Assembly (NCBI RefSeq): GCF_900155605.1
Contig: NZ_LT707420.1
Span: 1,391,363-1,455,362 of the forward strand
Direction: 5' to 3'
Length of the DNA stretch: 64,000 nt
From: Actinomyces marseillensis
GTDB taxonomy: Bacteria; Actinomycetota; Actinomycetes; Actinomycetales; Actinomycetaceae
The notes under the pieces are model-generated. The model worked only from the letters and a program-made list of their open reading frames with translations. It did not search any database and was not told the DNA's origin. How positions within the stretch are numbered: the stretch's first letter is position 1; each line of letters starts with the position of its first letter. The position numbers were made by a program, and so were the translations under genes. This document shows, one piece after another, positions 15,881-25,056 of the stretch.

Positions 15881-17104
15881 ATGCTCAGATGGCTTACTGC
15901 AGGTGAATCACACGGTCCAGCGCTGGTCGCAACTCTTGAGGGCATGCCTTCTGGGGTTGAACTGACCACCCAGACTATTCGCGATGCCCTTGCACGACGT
16001 CGTTTGGGCGCCGGACGTGGTGCGCGTCAGAAGTTTGAAGCTGACGAAGTGCGAATTCTTGGGGGAGTCCGCCATGGGCTGACAACTGGCGCTCCAATCG
16101 TGATTGAGATTGCGAATTCTGAATGGCCGAAGTGGGAGAAGGTGATGTCCGCCGATCCTGTTTCGCCCGAGGATCTTCTCGTCGACGCTGGTAAAGGTGA
16201 TGAGCGTGAAGTTGCGCGAAATCGCGCGCTGACAAAACCTCGTCCCGGGCATGCAGATCTTCCGGGTGTCTTGTCTTACGATCTTGATGAAATTCGCCCG
16301 ATTCTTGAGCGAGCGAGCGCACGCGAAACGGCTGCTCGCGTTGCTTTAGGAGCTTGCGTAGAGGCTTTTCTGCGTCAGCTTGCAAACATCGAACTGGTTT
16401 CCCATGTGGTTGGCGTTGGGCCATGCGAAGCGAAGTCGAGTCGCCTTCCCTTGCCATCTGATGAAGAACATCTGAATGCCTCGCCGATGCGCGCACTCGA
16501 TAAGGATGATGAATCCGAATTTTTGGCATGTGTCGAGGAAACCCGCGCCGCTGGCGATACCGTTGGCGGAATCGTTGAAGTCGTGGCGTGGAATGTTCCG
16601 ATTGGGGTAGGGACTCACGTTCAATCTGATCGCCGTCTTGATGCGCAGCTTGCTGCAGCCCTGATGTCCATTCAATCTGTCAAGGGCGTTGAGATCGGCG
16701 ACGGATTCGCGCAATCGCGCCTGCCTGGCTCCCAGGCTCACGACGAGATTATTCGAGCCGCCGATGGAACTCTCACGAGGGCCTCGAACCGCGCTGGTGG
16801 CATAGAAGGCGGAACATCAAACGGTCAGGCGATCGTCGTGCGCGCTGCCTTTAAGCCGATCTCAACCGTGCCCCACGCTTTGAGGACGGTTGATCTTGCG
16901 ACGGGTGAAGACGCACGAGCTCTTCATCAGCGCTCTGACACCTGCCAGGTGGTCCCCGGTGCAGTCATTGCCGAGGCCGAGGTCGCTTTGGTCCTTGCCC
17001 GTGCTTTGAGCGATCATGCGGGGGGTAATTCCTTGAGGGAGTGCAAGCGCAATCTTGAGGCTTACTGCGCGCATATCAGTGAGCGACTTGGACTGACGCA
17101 GTGA
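15881..17104 (+). CDS. aroC: Chorismate synthase
   Basis: A 407-residue enzyme converting EPSP to chorismate with reduced FMN, the last step of the shikimate pathway. The signatures GESHGPAL at the N-terminus, the RPGHADLPG region and GGIEGGTSNGQ are all present. Length is normal. It heads the aro genes, and the downstream GTG start overlaps its stop by four bases. There is no clear ribosome site upstream; GAAACT lies six bases before the ATG, a weaker version of the leaderless pattern seen elsewhere in this window. Confidence 0.96.
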   Translation: MLRWLTAGESHGPALVATLEGMPSGVELTTQTIRDALARRRLGAGRGARQKFEADEVRILGGVRHGLTTGAPIVIEIANSEWPKWEKVMSADPVSPEDLLVDAGKGDEREVARNRALTKPRPGHADLPGVLSYDLDEIRPILERASARETAARVALGACVEAFLRQLANIELVSHVVGVGPCEAKSSRLPLPSDEEHLNASPMRALDKDDESEFLACVEETRAAGDTVGGIVEVVAWNVPIGVGTHVQSDRRLDAQLAAALMSIQSVKGVEIGDGFAQSRLPGSQAHDEIIRAADGTLTRASNRAGGIEGGTSNGQAIVVRAAFKPISTVPHALRTVDLATGEDARALHQRSDTCQVVPGAVIAEAEVALVLARALSDHAGGNSLRECKRNLEAYCAHISERLGLTQ

Positions 17105-18684
17105 ATGCGGCAGTGATTGTTCTCGTTGGGATGCCAGCGAGCGGCAAGAGCCGAGTTGGACGTGAGCTTGCCGCTGCACTGGGCGTCGCACACCGTGACT
17201 CTGATTCACTCATTGAAAGTAGCCAAGGGCGGAGTATCCCCGAGATATTTGCCAGCGACGGCGAGGCCGCTTTCCGCACAATCGAAGAAGAGGTCATTGG
17301 TCAGGCCCTTGAGCTTCCAGGTGTTTTGTCTCTAGGAGGCGGCGCGCTTATCAGTGCGCGCACACGTGAACGACTGCGCGGTCGGTGTGTGATCTACATC
17401 GAAGCTGAACTGAGCGAGTTGCTTCGGCGCGCTGGCGGATCGACGCGTCCACTCCTCGCTGGAAACGCGGAAGAACGCCTCAAAGAGCTGTGGGAACAGC
17501 GAAAAGACTATTTCCGTGAGGTCGCGTCGGTAACTGTTCAGACGAATGCTGGTCCATCTCAAGAAGTCGTCCAGCAAATCCTTGGCGCGTTGGGAGAGAT
17601 AACCATGGTTCGTACCATTCCTGTCGAAGTAGATCAGCCCTACGATGTTGTGATCGCACGCGATTTTCCTATCGCTGCCGTCACCGAGAAACTTCGTGAA
17701 AATGCGACAAAGATCTTGATCCTGTGCGCGCCGCCGCTTCACACTTATGCGCGTTCTATGATGCGCAAACTTCAAGATCTGGGCTACACGACAATCACCC
17801 ACGTTCTTCCTGATGGGGAAGATGCAAAGACAATCGATAATCTTTCTGATCTTTGGGACCTCGCCGGACGCGAGAGAATTGGGCGAGCTGATTGCGTTGT
17901 CGCGATCGGTGGGGGAGCAACGACAGATGTTGGTGGTTTCCTTGCTGCCTCCTGGCTTCGAGGAATTGACTTTATTGCGGTTCCAACGACACTTTTGGGA
18001 ATGGTCGATGCCTCAGTTGGAGGAAAGACCGGTATTAACACTGCGGTGGGTAAGAACCTTGTTGGAGCTTTCCATTCTCCGCGTCGCGTCATCGTCGACC
18101 TTGACCATTTGAAGACGCTGAGCGAGCAAGACTACCGAGCGGGTTTGGGAGAGGTCGTCAAATGCGGTTTTATTGCTGATCCGCGGATCCTAGAGATCGT
18201 CGAATCTGATCCTGAGGAGATCTTTGATCCGGACGGAGAGATTATTGCTGAACTCATCGAACGTTCGATTGCGGTCAAAGCTCGTGTAGTGAGTATGGAT
18301 CTGCACGAGAGTGGCCCGCGCGAGTTTCTTAATTATGGCCATACTCTGGCCCATGCCATCGAAAAGCTTGAGAACTTCGAGTTTCGCCACGGTGATGCGG
18401 TCGCCATCGGCTGCGTATTTGCGGCTCATCTTGCCCATCAGCGAGGTCTTCTTACCGAAGAAGACGTCCTTCGTCATGAGCATGACTTTGCTTCTCTTGG
18501 GTTGCCAACGCATTATCTCGATGCGTCAATCGAAGATCTTCTCAACGTCATGCTTTCCGATAAAAAGGTGCGTGCCGGCGTTTTGAGATTCGTGCTTCTT
18601 GATGGGATCGAGAATCCTGTAACACTTCCTATTACTCCCGATGAAGTGCGCGTATGCGCTGAGTCAATGGGAATGAAGCATTGA
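17101..18684 (+). CDS. aroKB: Bifunctional shikimate kinase / 3-dehydroquinate synthase
   Basis: A 527-residue fusion. Residues ~1-165 are shikimate kinase: P-loop GMPASGKS, DSDSLIE, an AFRTIE arginine and LSLGGGA, with the lid STRPLL. Residues ~172-527 are NAD-dependent dehydroquinate synthase: GGGATTDVGGF, GGKTGIN and a metal-binding HGDAVAIG region. It catalyses steps 5 and 2 of the pathway. Bifidobacteria and some Actinomycetaceae are known to carry this fusion. The GTG start at 17101 overlaps aroC. Confidence 0.94.
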   Translation: MNAAVIVLVGMPASGKSRVGRELAAALGVAHRDSDSLIESSQGRSIPEIFASDGEAAFRTIEEEVIGQALELPGVLSLGGGALISARTRERLRGRCVIYIEAELSELLRRAGGSTRPLLAGNAEERLKELWEQRKDYFREVASVTVQTNAGPSQEVVQQILGALGEITMVRTIPVEVDQPYDVVIARDFPIAAVTEKLRENATKILILCAPPLHTYARSMMRKLQDLGYTTITHVLPDGEDAKTIDNLSDLWDLAGRERIGRADCVVAIGGGATTDVGGFLAASWLRGIDFIAVPTTLLGMVDASVGGKTGINTAVGKNLVGAFHSPRRVIVDLDHLKTLSEQDYRAGLGEVVKCGFIADPRILEIVESDPEEIFDPDGEIIAELIERSIAVKARVVSMDLHESGPREFLNYGHTLAHAIEKLENFEFRHGDAVAIGCVFAAHLAHQRGLLTEEDVLRHEHDFASLGLPTHYLDASIEDLLNVMLSDKKVRAGVLRFVLLDGIENPVTLPITPDEVRVCAESMGMKH

Positions 18685-19217
18685 GTTCGGCTATTACCCC
18701 CAAGCTTGTTTTGGTGGGGACTTCGGGGAGCGGGAAGACGACAATTGCCCGTGAGATCGCGGCTCGATGCGGGCTCAGCGTTACCGAAGACATCGATATC
18801 CTTCAGTCAGAGTATTCGCGTTCATTCGACGAACTCGTCGCGGATGAAGATTTTCCTTTTGATCGTGCGCTTGAAGATGCCGGTGAGCGGCTTTTGAGCG
18901 GCGTGTGCGATATTGCGGTGCTCTCACCATCGCAGGCGCGTCATCAAAGAATTATCGACCGTTTGATTGCTTTGAAGAAGCAGGGGAGCGCTGTTGTTCT
19001 TCTCCAGCTTCCCATTGATCAAGCCGCGCGACGCGTTGGCCTCAATGCTCCACGCTCCGTGGGGCTTGGCGCACCACGCTCGTTATTTGCGATGATGACC
19101 CGCGAATTGGATCGCACCTACCTTGAGTTTGCTAGTTTTTCTTGTGACACTGGTTTAAAAACTCCGAGTGAGGTAGCGGAGAATATCATCGTGGCGTGTA
19201 AGATGGCCACGGTTTAA
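18681..19217 (+). CDS. Shikimate-kinase-like P-loop protein, probably divergent
   Basis: A 178-residue P-loop kinase-fold protein with Walker [10 protein letters not shown], starting at a TTG that overlaps the aroKB stop. It follows the shikimate kinase topology, but substrate-binding features are missing. There is no FR.xE arginine, the GGG loop is replaced (VLSPSQARH), and the lid lacks RPLL. An 8-residue near-repeat [13 protein letters not shown] occurs in the lid region. The fused kinase upstream is complete, so this copy is free to have another substrate or a regulatory role. The function is unknown. Confidence 0.75.
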   Translation: MSSAITPKLVLVGTSGSGKTTIAREIAARCGLSVTEDIDILQSEYSRSFDELVADEDFPFDRALEDAGERLLSGVCDIAVLSPSQARHQRIIDRLIALKKQGSAVVLLQLPIDQAARRVGLNAPRSVGLGAPRSLFAMMTRELDRTYLEFASFSCDTGLKTPSEVAENIIVACKMATV

Positions 19218-19245
19218 ACTCACCCGATTTGGGAGGACTTTTATA

Positions 19246-19809
19246 GTGGCTACGACAAATGATCTGAAGAACGGCCTCGTCATGGTGATTGACGGCCAGC
19301 TGTGGCAGGTTGTTGAATTCCAGCACGTGAAGCCGGGTAAGGGCCCTGCCTTTGTGCGCACCAAGATTAAGAACGTTCTGTCCGGGAAGACCGTTGACAA
19401 GACCTTCAACGCGGGCGTCAAGATCGAAACCGCTACAGTCGATCGTCGCGATATGACGTACCTGTACCAGGATGGCTCCGATTACGTTTTCATGGATGCT
19501 TCTACCTACGAGCAGATTAACGTTCCTGCCGAGGTCGTTGGTGATGCCCGTAACTTCATGGTTGAGAACCAGGACGTCATTGTTTCTCAGCATGACGGCG
19601 CGGTTCTGTTCATCGAACTTCCCGCAACCGTCGTCTTGACGATCACCCACACCGAGCCCGGCCTGCAGGGCGATCGTTCTTCCGCTGGCACCAAGCCCGC
19701 GACCCTCGAGACCGGCTACGAGATTCAGGTTCCGCTCTTCATGGAAGAAGGAACACGAGTCAAGGTCGATACCCGCGATGGCTCTTACTCCGGACGCGTG
19801 ACCGACTGA
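19246..19809 (+). CDS. efp: Elongation factor P
   Basis: A 187-residue, three-domain OB-fold protein that relieves ribosome stalling at polyproline. The domain I loop reads KPGKGPAF, with the tip lysine expected at this position. The C-terminal [11 protein letters not shown] and [13 protein letters not shown] motifs are typical. It starts with GTG at 19246 after a GGGAGGA ribosome site. nusB follows after two bases. The position after the aro genes is common in actinobacteria and firmicutes. Confidence 0.96.
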   Translation: MATTNDLKNGLVMVIDGQLWQVVEFQHVKPGKGPAFVRTKIKNVLSGKTVDKTFNAGVKIETATVDRRDMTYLYQDGSDYVFMDASTYEQINVPAEVVGDARNFMVENQDVIVSQHDGAVLFIELPATVVLTITHTEPGLQGDRSSAGTKPATLETGYEIQVPLFMEEGTRVKVDTRDGSYSGRVTD

Positions 19810-19811
19810 TA

Positions 19812-20357
19812 ATGTCTCACAAGAAGCACCAATTCACTTCTCGGACGAAGGCTCGCAAGCGTGCTGCCGACGTCGTTTATGAGGCCGACCAGCGTGGCAT
19901 GGGCAGGAATGCGAGCGTGCTGCGCGATCTCCTTCGCGAACGCAAGGTAATCACCGCCGCACTGACTCCGCTGCCCGACTATTCGATTCAAATTATCGAA
20001 GGAGTTGCCGATGAGCTGTATCGGATTGATCGGCTCATTGATTCTCATGCGCGAACGGGCTTAGATCGAGTTCCTGCGGTCGACCGCGCAGTTTTGCGCG
20101 TCGCGGTGTGGGAAATGCTGTCAAACTCCGAAGACGTTCCTCCGGTGATTGCGATTGACGAGGCGATTTCCATCGTCAAGTCGATTTCCACCGAAGAGTC
20201 TGCGGGCTTCGTCAACGCCATCCTTGACGCCATTCGCCGAGACATCGAATCACCGAGCTGGTCTCGTCAATCTGTTCAGGAATCTGAAGATGACATCGAC
20301 GATGAGCTCAGTGCCGATGAAATCAACGAATTGGATGACCTCTTAGACGAGTACTAA
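19812..20357 (+). CDS. nusB: Transcription antitermination factor NusB
   Basis: A 181-residue protein. The core NusB helical fold spans residues ~12-150 (ARKRAADVVYEADQRG and VPPVIAIDEAISIVKS). It pairs with NusE/S10 on boxA RNA to prevent termination in rRNA operons. A C-terminal acidic tail of ~30 residues, rich in Asp and Glu, extends beyond the usual length. It is the last gene of the aro-efp unit, and a strong hairpin follows 11 bases after the stop. Confidence 0.94.
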   Translation: MSHKKHQFTSRTKARKRAADVVYEADQRGMGRNASVLRDLLRERKVITAALTPLPDYSIQIIEGVADELYRIDRLIDSHARTGLDRVPAVDRAVLRVAVWEMLSNSEDVPPVIAIDEAISIVKSISTEESAGFVNAILDAIRRDIESPSWSRQSVQESEDDIDDELSADEINELDDLLDEY

Positions 20358-20368
20358 AACGTCATAAT

Positions 20369-20404
20369 GTGTAAACGGGGTGCTTTCGGGCACCCCGTTT
20401 ACAC
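20369..20404 (+). terminator. Terminator after nusB
   Basis: A perfect 15-bp stem (20369-20383 with 20390-20404) and a six-base loop. The T-tract is nearly absent, which is usual for strong-stem actinobacterial terminators. Confidence 0.85.
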
Positions 20405-20790
20405 TATAGGGGACACTTCCGAGAGTGTGAGATATGCCATATTTAGTAATTTGTGTTGACGCGCATACTTCCGGTGGACATCACCACACGTGGAACTCAA
20501 CGTCTCTTCTTAGTTCCGTCAATCGGTGACGGGTCGGCAAAGGTGATGCGCATCCGATGCAGGTCAGCGGCAGTTTCTCGTAGACAGTAATGCGTGTAGT
20601 AGAAACTGAAGCTCTGCAGTTTTTCCGGGTTTGCGAGTCTCTGCTCCGTAATAGTCGCTCGTTGCGAAGCTGCTTCTCACGCCTTTAGCTCGTGGAAATT
20701 CGCGATTTGTCGGTTGCATTTGCACCAAAAATCATCAAGAAAGTGCGATGCTATTCCTGTCAGGGGAATCTAGAAAAGGAGCGTAGTGAG
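20405..20790. other. Gene-poor gap between nusB and mihF with a possible gene remnant
   Basis: No complete gene is seen. On the minus strand, roughly 20497-20676, there is one open stretch of about 60 codons with protein-like composition (for example SFSFYYTHYCLRET). It ends in a stop at 20497-20499 but has no ATG, GTG or TTG in frame, so it may be the tail of a decayed gene. A TTGACG at 20456-20461 lacks a matching -10. In other actinobacteria pyrimidine genes (carA, carB, pyrF) often sit here, but they are absent. Confidence 0.4.
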
Positions 20791-21102
20791 ATGGCACTGC
20801 CAGATCTAACTCCGCAACAGCGAGCCGAGGCTCTGGAAAAGGCGACGCGCGCTCGTCGTCGGCGCGCTGAGGTGAAGAATGCGCTCAAATCGCGAGAGCT
20901 CACTCTTTCAGAGGTCATTGATATGGCCGCTAGTGATGAAGCAATCGCGAAGATGAAGGTGCGTTCTTTGCTTGAAGCCCTGCCCAGAGTCGGTGTGAGT
21001 ACTGCTGAAGCTCTCATGAACGAGATCAAGATTGCGCCTTCTAGACGTGTTCGTGGTCTTGGGCAGGTTCAGCGAGAGGAACTGATTCGCCGCTTCGGCT
21101 GA
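20791..21102 (+). CDS. mihF: Integration host factor, actinobacterial type
   Basis: A 103-residue nucleoid protein. It has a basic N-terminal helix (ALEKATRARRRRAEVK) and a helix-two-turn-helix end (RVRGLGQVQREELIRRF), typical of mIHF from mycobacteria and streptomycetes, which binds and bends DNA. It is placed directly before gmk, its usual neighbour. ATG 20791 follows an AAAAGGAG sequence at a slightly long distance. An in-frame extension to 20692 is open but lacks conservation, so the shorter start is preferred. Confidence 0.92.
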   Translation: MALPDLTPQQRAEALEKATRARRRRAEVKNALKSRELTLSEVIDMAASDEAIAKMKVRSLLEALPRVGVSTAEALMNEIKIAPSRRVRGLGQVQREELIRRFG

Positions 21103-21133
21103 AGTTTCGGCTTCACTGTGGCAGCATACAGGC

Positions 21134-21691
21134 ATGTCTACTTCCAAAGTTACCGTTATCGCCGGCCCAACGGCTGTCGGCAAAGGCACCGTTATTGCAC
21201 GTTTGCGTGAGCGTTTTCCTCAAGTTGAGCTTTCAATCTCAATGACGACGCGTTCTCCTCGCCCCGGTGAAGTAGACGGAGTGCACTACCACTTTGTTTC
21301 CGAAGAGGAATTCCTTCGGCTCGTCGATTCAGGGCAGATGCTCGAATGGGCGCTTGTTCATGGCAAGTATCACTACGGAACTCCGCGAGGGCCTGTTGAT
21401 GACGCCGTGAAGAGGGGAGTTCCCTTCCTCCTCGAGATCGATATTGCAGGCGTGCGCCAAGTCCGGGAGTCATTGCCGGATGCGCAGTTCGTTTTTCTTG
21501 CGCCTCCTTCGTGGGAAGAGCTTGTTGCTCGCCTCGTGAATCGAGGAACTGAAGATGCTGCTGAGCAGGAACGTCGACTTCTCACGGCAAAGACTGAGCT
21601 TGCAGCAGAAGATGAGTTTGATGTCACTGTTGTCAATGATGATTTGGAAACCGCCGTCGAGGAACTCGCCCAAATCATGGGGCTAGAATAG
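21134..21691 (+). CDS. gmk: Guanylate kinase
   Basis: A 185-residue enzyme phosphorylating GMP to GDP. The P-loop reads GPTAVGKGT. SMTTRSPRPGEVDGVHYHF is the GMP-binding signature, and LEIDIAG lies in the core. Length is normal. It sits between mihF and rpoZ, the standard actinobacterial order. Confidence 0.95.
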   Translation: MSTSKVTVIAGPTAVGKGTVIARLRERFPQVELSISMTTRSPRPGEVDGVHYHFVSEEEFLRLVDSGQMLEWALVHGKYHYGTPRGPVDDAVKRGVPFLLEIDIAGVRQVRESLPDAQFVFLAPPSWEELVARLVNRGTEDAAEQERRLLTAKTELAAEDEFDVTVVNDDLETAVEELAQIMGLE

Positions 21692-21728
21692 AATTTAGTT
21701 CTCGCTCATTACATCAGGAGAGATTTGC

Positions 21729-21995
21729 ATGTCCGGAATTGTTGCACAGCCAGAAGGTATCACCTACCCGCCGATCGATGATCTGCTCGAACACGTTGAT
21801 TCGAAGTACGCCCTGGTGATCTTTGCGGCCCGTCGTGCACGTCAGATCAATTCCTACAACATCCAGCTGGAGCAGAACATGATCCAGTTTGTTGGCCCTG
21901 TTGTCGATACTGAAGTTGACGAGAAGCCTTTGGCAATCGCACTTCGTGAGATTGATGAAGGCCTGTTGACCCTTGAGTCAGCACCTCAAGCCTGA
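21729..21995 (+). CDS. rpoZ: RNA polymerase omega subunit
   Basis: An 88-residue subunit that helps beta-prime assembly. [19 protein letters not shown] and AARRARQIN match the family. A CAGGAGAG ribosome site precedes ATG 21729. The next gene begins within its last codons. Confidence 0.94.
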   Translation: MSGIVAQPEGITYPPIDDLLEHVDSKYALVIFAARRARQINSYNIQLEQNMIQFVGPVVDTEVDEKPLAIALREIDEGLLTLESAPQA

Positions 21996-23211
21996 GCACA
22001 AGCCCGCGCACATCGTTCTCGGTGTTTCTGCGGGCATTGCTGCATATAAAGCCGTATTCCTGCTTCGCCTGCTCCAAAAGGAAGGCTTCACAGTATCGGT
22101 TGTCCCGACTCCGGCGTCCCTTGCGTTTGTCGGCAAGACTACGTGGGAAGGGTTGACGCAGAAGTGCGTGTTCACCGACGTCTTTCATGGCGGAGGCGCC
22201 GATCATGTGGAGCTTGCTCGGAATTGTGATGCGCTTGTTATCGCTCCGGCTACTGCCGACCTTATCGCCCGCATTGCACACGGACAGGCAAATGATCTGC
22301 TTACTACAACTGTCCTAGCGAGTTCGTGTCCAGTTATCGTGGCCCCCGCGATGCACACGCAGATGTGGAACGCTTCGGCGACGCAAGACAATATCAAAAC
22401 CCTTCACGAACGTGGGTTTATTATCGTCGGTCCGGAGAAAGGCGATTTAGCTTCGGGGGACTCTGGCGCTGGGCGAATGAGCGAACCGGAGGATATCGCC
22501 GCACAGGTAAGCCGCATTCTTGCCTCGAGCGGCGAGCTTTTTGGCAAGAAAATCATCGTTACCGCAGGTGGTACTCGCGAGGCGCTTGACCCAGTTCGTT
22601 TCCTCGGGAATCGGTCCAGCGGTCGACAGGGAATCGAGATTGCTAAAGAAGCTGCGCGGCGTGGTGCGGATGTGACCCTGGTTGCCTCCAATATTGAGGC
22701 TTCGCTTCTCCCACGGGAATGCACTGTTATTCCAGCTTCTAGCGCCGCTGAGGTGCACTCGGTGCTTTTCGAAAAACTCCAGTCGTGCGACGCACTCGTT
22801 ATGGCGGCGGCGGTCGCCGATTACCGCCCAAAGGCCCCTGCGGCCTCGAAAATCAAAAAAGAAGAGCAGGGCGCTGCACCGCCAATAATCCAGCTGGAAG
22901 AAACTACGGACATTCTCAAGGCCGTTACTTCTTCGCCCCAACGTCCCTCAGTTGTCATCGGATTCGCTGCAGAAACCGGCGATCCTCAGACCGTTCTTGA
23001 ATATGGTCGAGCGAAAGCACGGCGGAAGAACGCCGACTACTTAGCAGTGAACGCCGTAGGGGAGAGCCTCGGTTTTGGAGACGTACCGAACTATGTGTAT
23101 GTGATGGATGCCCAAGGCTCCCTTGTCACCGAAGGAGGCGGGACGAAGGCCGACGTCGCCCGCACCCTAGTTGATCTAATTGCCGAACGCCTAACTACGA
23201 TAGAAGCGTGA
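21973..23211 (+). CDS. coaBC: Bifunctional phosphopantothenoylcysteine decarboxylase / phosphopantothenate-cysteine ligase
   Basis: A 412-residue coenzyme A biosynthesis enzyme. The N-terminal flavoprotein decarboxylase spans residues ~10-180 ([33 protein letters not shown]). The C-terminal ligase spans residues ~190-400 ([13 protein letters not shown] and NRSSGRQG). The most upstream plausible start is TTG 21973, which overlaps rpoZ by 23 bases. No better start leaves the GVSAGIA strand intact. It overlaps metK by four bases. Confidence 0.93.
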   Translation: MSQHLKPEHKPAHIVLGVSAGIAAYKAVFLLRLLQKEGFTVSVVPTPASLAFVGKTTWEGLTQKCVFTDVFHGGGADHVELARNCDALVIAPATADLIARIAHGQANDLLTTTVLASSCPVIVAPAMHTQMWNASATQDNIKTLHERGFIIVGPEKGDLASGDSGAGRMSEPEDIAAQVSRILASSGELFGKKIIVTAGGTREALDPVRFLGNRSSGRQGIEIAKEAARRGADVTLVASNIEASLLPRECTVIPASSAAEVHSVLFEKLQSCDALVMAAAVADYRPKAPAASKIKKEEQGAAPPIIQLEETTDILKAVTSSPQRPSVVIGFAAETGDPQTVLEYGRAKARRKNADYLAVNAVGESLGFGDVPNYVYVMDAQGSLVTEGGGTKADVARTLVDLIAERLTTIEA

Positions 23212-24404
23212 GTGACATGAGAAAATACTTTACTTCCGAATCCGTGACCGAAGGCCATCCTGATAAGGTCTGCGATCGTATCTCTGATTCCATCTTGGAC
23301 GCGCTTCTCGAGGCGGATCCTCGCTCACGTGTGGCTGTTGAAACCATGGTGACCACCGGCTTGGTGCACGTAGCCGGAGAGGTTTCGACGGATGCATACG
23401 TCGAGATTCCCCAAATCGTACGCGAGCAGATTCTTGAGATCGGATATGACTCCTCCTGCATGGGCTTTGACGGAGCCTCCTGCGGCGTTTCGGTCTCGAT
23501 CGGCGCTCAGAGTAGCGATATTGCCCAGGGCGTTGACCACTCACTCGAAACGCGTACATCTTCAAGCGAAGATCGCCGTGAATCACAGGGCGCCGGCGAT
23601 CAAGGAATGATGTTCGGTTACGCCTCTGATGAGACGCCGGACTTGATGCCGGCTCCCATTTGGCTTGCCCACAAGCTCGCCGAACGTCTTGCATACGTTC
23701 GTCACCAGGGACTTGCCCACGGCCTACGCCCGGACGGTAAAACTCAGGTCACGCTGGCCTACGACGAACAGGGGGTTCCCCGCGAACTTGATACCCTCGT
23801 CATTTCAACGCAGCATGACCCCGAACTTTCGATGACAGACCTGGATGAGCAACTGCGAGCCTTGGTTGTTGCCCCGGTCCTTGAAGAGGCTGGTTTGGAG
23901 TTATCGACTTCTTCGATGAAGCTTTTGGTCAATCCCTCTGGGCGCTTCGTCATTGGTGGACCCGCAGGTGATGCCGGGCTGACCGGACGTAAAATTATCG
24001 TCGACACATACGGAGGTATGGCCCGTCACGGGGGTGGAGCATTCTCAGGTAAGGATCCCTCCAAGGTCGACCGTTCTGCAGCCTATGCTGCTCGCTGGAT
24101 CGCGAAGAATATCGTCGCTGCCGGATATGCCAAGCGCTGCGAAATTCAGCTAGCTTACGCGATTGGTCGCGCACATCCGGTTGGTTTGTACGTGGAGACC
24201 TTCGGAACCGGGAGCGTAAGTGATGATGCTTTGACCGAGGCCATTACTCGTTGCTTTGATCTTCGCCCGGCCGGTATCATCGAGGACCTCGATCTGCTAC
24301 GTCCAATCTATGCACGCACATCCTCTTATGGGCATTTTGGTCGCAATATCTTCCCTTGGGAGCAGACCGATCGAGTATCGATGCTGAAGGATATTCTCGG
24401 ATGA
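23208..24404 (+). CDS. metK: S-adenosylmethionine synthase
   Basis: A 398-residue enzyme making S-adenosylmethionine from methionine and [28 protein letters not shown] and [19 protein letters not shown] are the three family signatures. It starts at GTG 23208, overlapping coaBC, or at ATG 23217 nine bases on. Length is standard. The VKOR gene overlaps its stop. Confidence 0.97.
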   Translation: MSDMRKYFTSESVTEGHPDKVCDRISDSILDALLEADPRSRVAVETMVTTGLVHVAGEVSTDAYVEIPQIVREQILEIGYDSSCMGFDGASCGVSVSIGAQSSDIAQGVDHSLETRTSSSEDRRESQGAGDQGMMFGYASDETPDLMPAPIWLAHKLAERLAYVRHQGLAHGLRPDGKTQVTLAYDEQGVPRELDTLVISTQHDPELSMTDLDEQLRALVVAPVLEEAGLELSTSSMKLLVNPSGRFVIGGPAGDAGLTGRKIIVDTYGGMARHGGGAFSGKDPSKVDRSAAYAARWIAKNIVAAGYAKRCEIQLAYAIGRAHPVGLYVETFGTGSVSDDALTEAITRCFDLRPAGIIEDLDLLRPIYARTSSYGHFGRNIFPWEQTDRVSMLKDILG

Positions 24405-25000
24405 GCACATCTGAACTCTCGTCGCGAGCACCACACCGGGGAACTGCCATCGAAATGGCAATCTCAGGTGTGATTGGCCTGTGTGCTTCCTTCGTCCTTT
24501 CAATCGAAGCCTGGCAGCTTGCTTCCGATGATGGCCGCAGGTTTAGCTGCGATGTCTCGTCGGTCTTGTCATGTTCAGCTGTTGCTTCGACGCCGCAGGC
24601 GCGCGTGCTTGGATTCCCCAACGCTTTCCTCGGAATCTTCTTCGAGGCCATTGTGCTGGCAGTTTCTTTTGCCCTCATCGCGGGAGTTCGCTTCCCCAAG
24701 TGGTACATCCTGTGCGTCGAAGCGCTCTACACAATTGGCGTGCTCTTTGCCTATTGGCTCTTCACTCAGTCGTACTTCGTCATTCATGTCCTGTGTCCTT
24801 GGTGTTTACTGATCACGATCACCACAACACTGGTCTGGTTTGGATTGACTCGAGTGTGTATCAAGCAAGGCGTGCTCCCAGCACCGAACTGGTGGAAAGC
24901 TGTGATGAAGTCCGGTGGTGACTGGCTGGTTGCTGTTCTCGTTATCACCGCGATCCTCGCAATGATCGCCTTCAGATATGGTCCGCTTCTTTTCGGATAA
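24401..25000 (+). CDS. Vitamin K epoxide reductase family membrane protein
   Basis: A 199-residue membrane protein with about five hydrophobic segments. It carries the paired loop cysteines ([10 protein letters not shown]) and the active-site CPWC. Bacterial VKOR reoxidises a DsbA-like partner using quinone, so it drives disulfide formation outside the membrane. In Actinomyces relatives VKOR and the oxidase MdbA are known to be needed for folding pilins. The ATG overlaps the metK stop by four bases. No MdbA-like partner lies in this window. The DsbA-like protein at 2371 has no signal peptide and is not a likely partner. Confidence 0.88.
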   Translation: MSTSELSSRAPHRGTAIEMAISGVIGLCASFVLSIEAWQLASDDGRRFSCDVSSVLSCSAVASTPQARVLGFPNAFLGIFFEAIVLAVSFALIAGVRFPKWYILCVEALYTIGVLFAYWLFTQSYFVIHVLCPWCLLITITTTLVWFGLTRVCIKQGVLPAPNWWKAVMKSGGDWLVAVLVITAILAMIAFRYGPLLFG

Positions 25001-25056
25001 CTAAGATCAGAGTCAATCGGTCTCCAAATGCCAGCGCCATGTGATGAACTAGAGGC

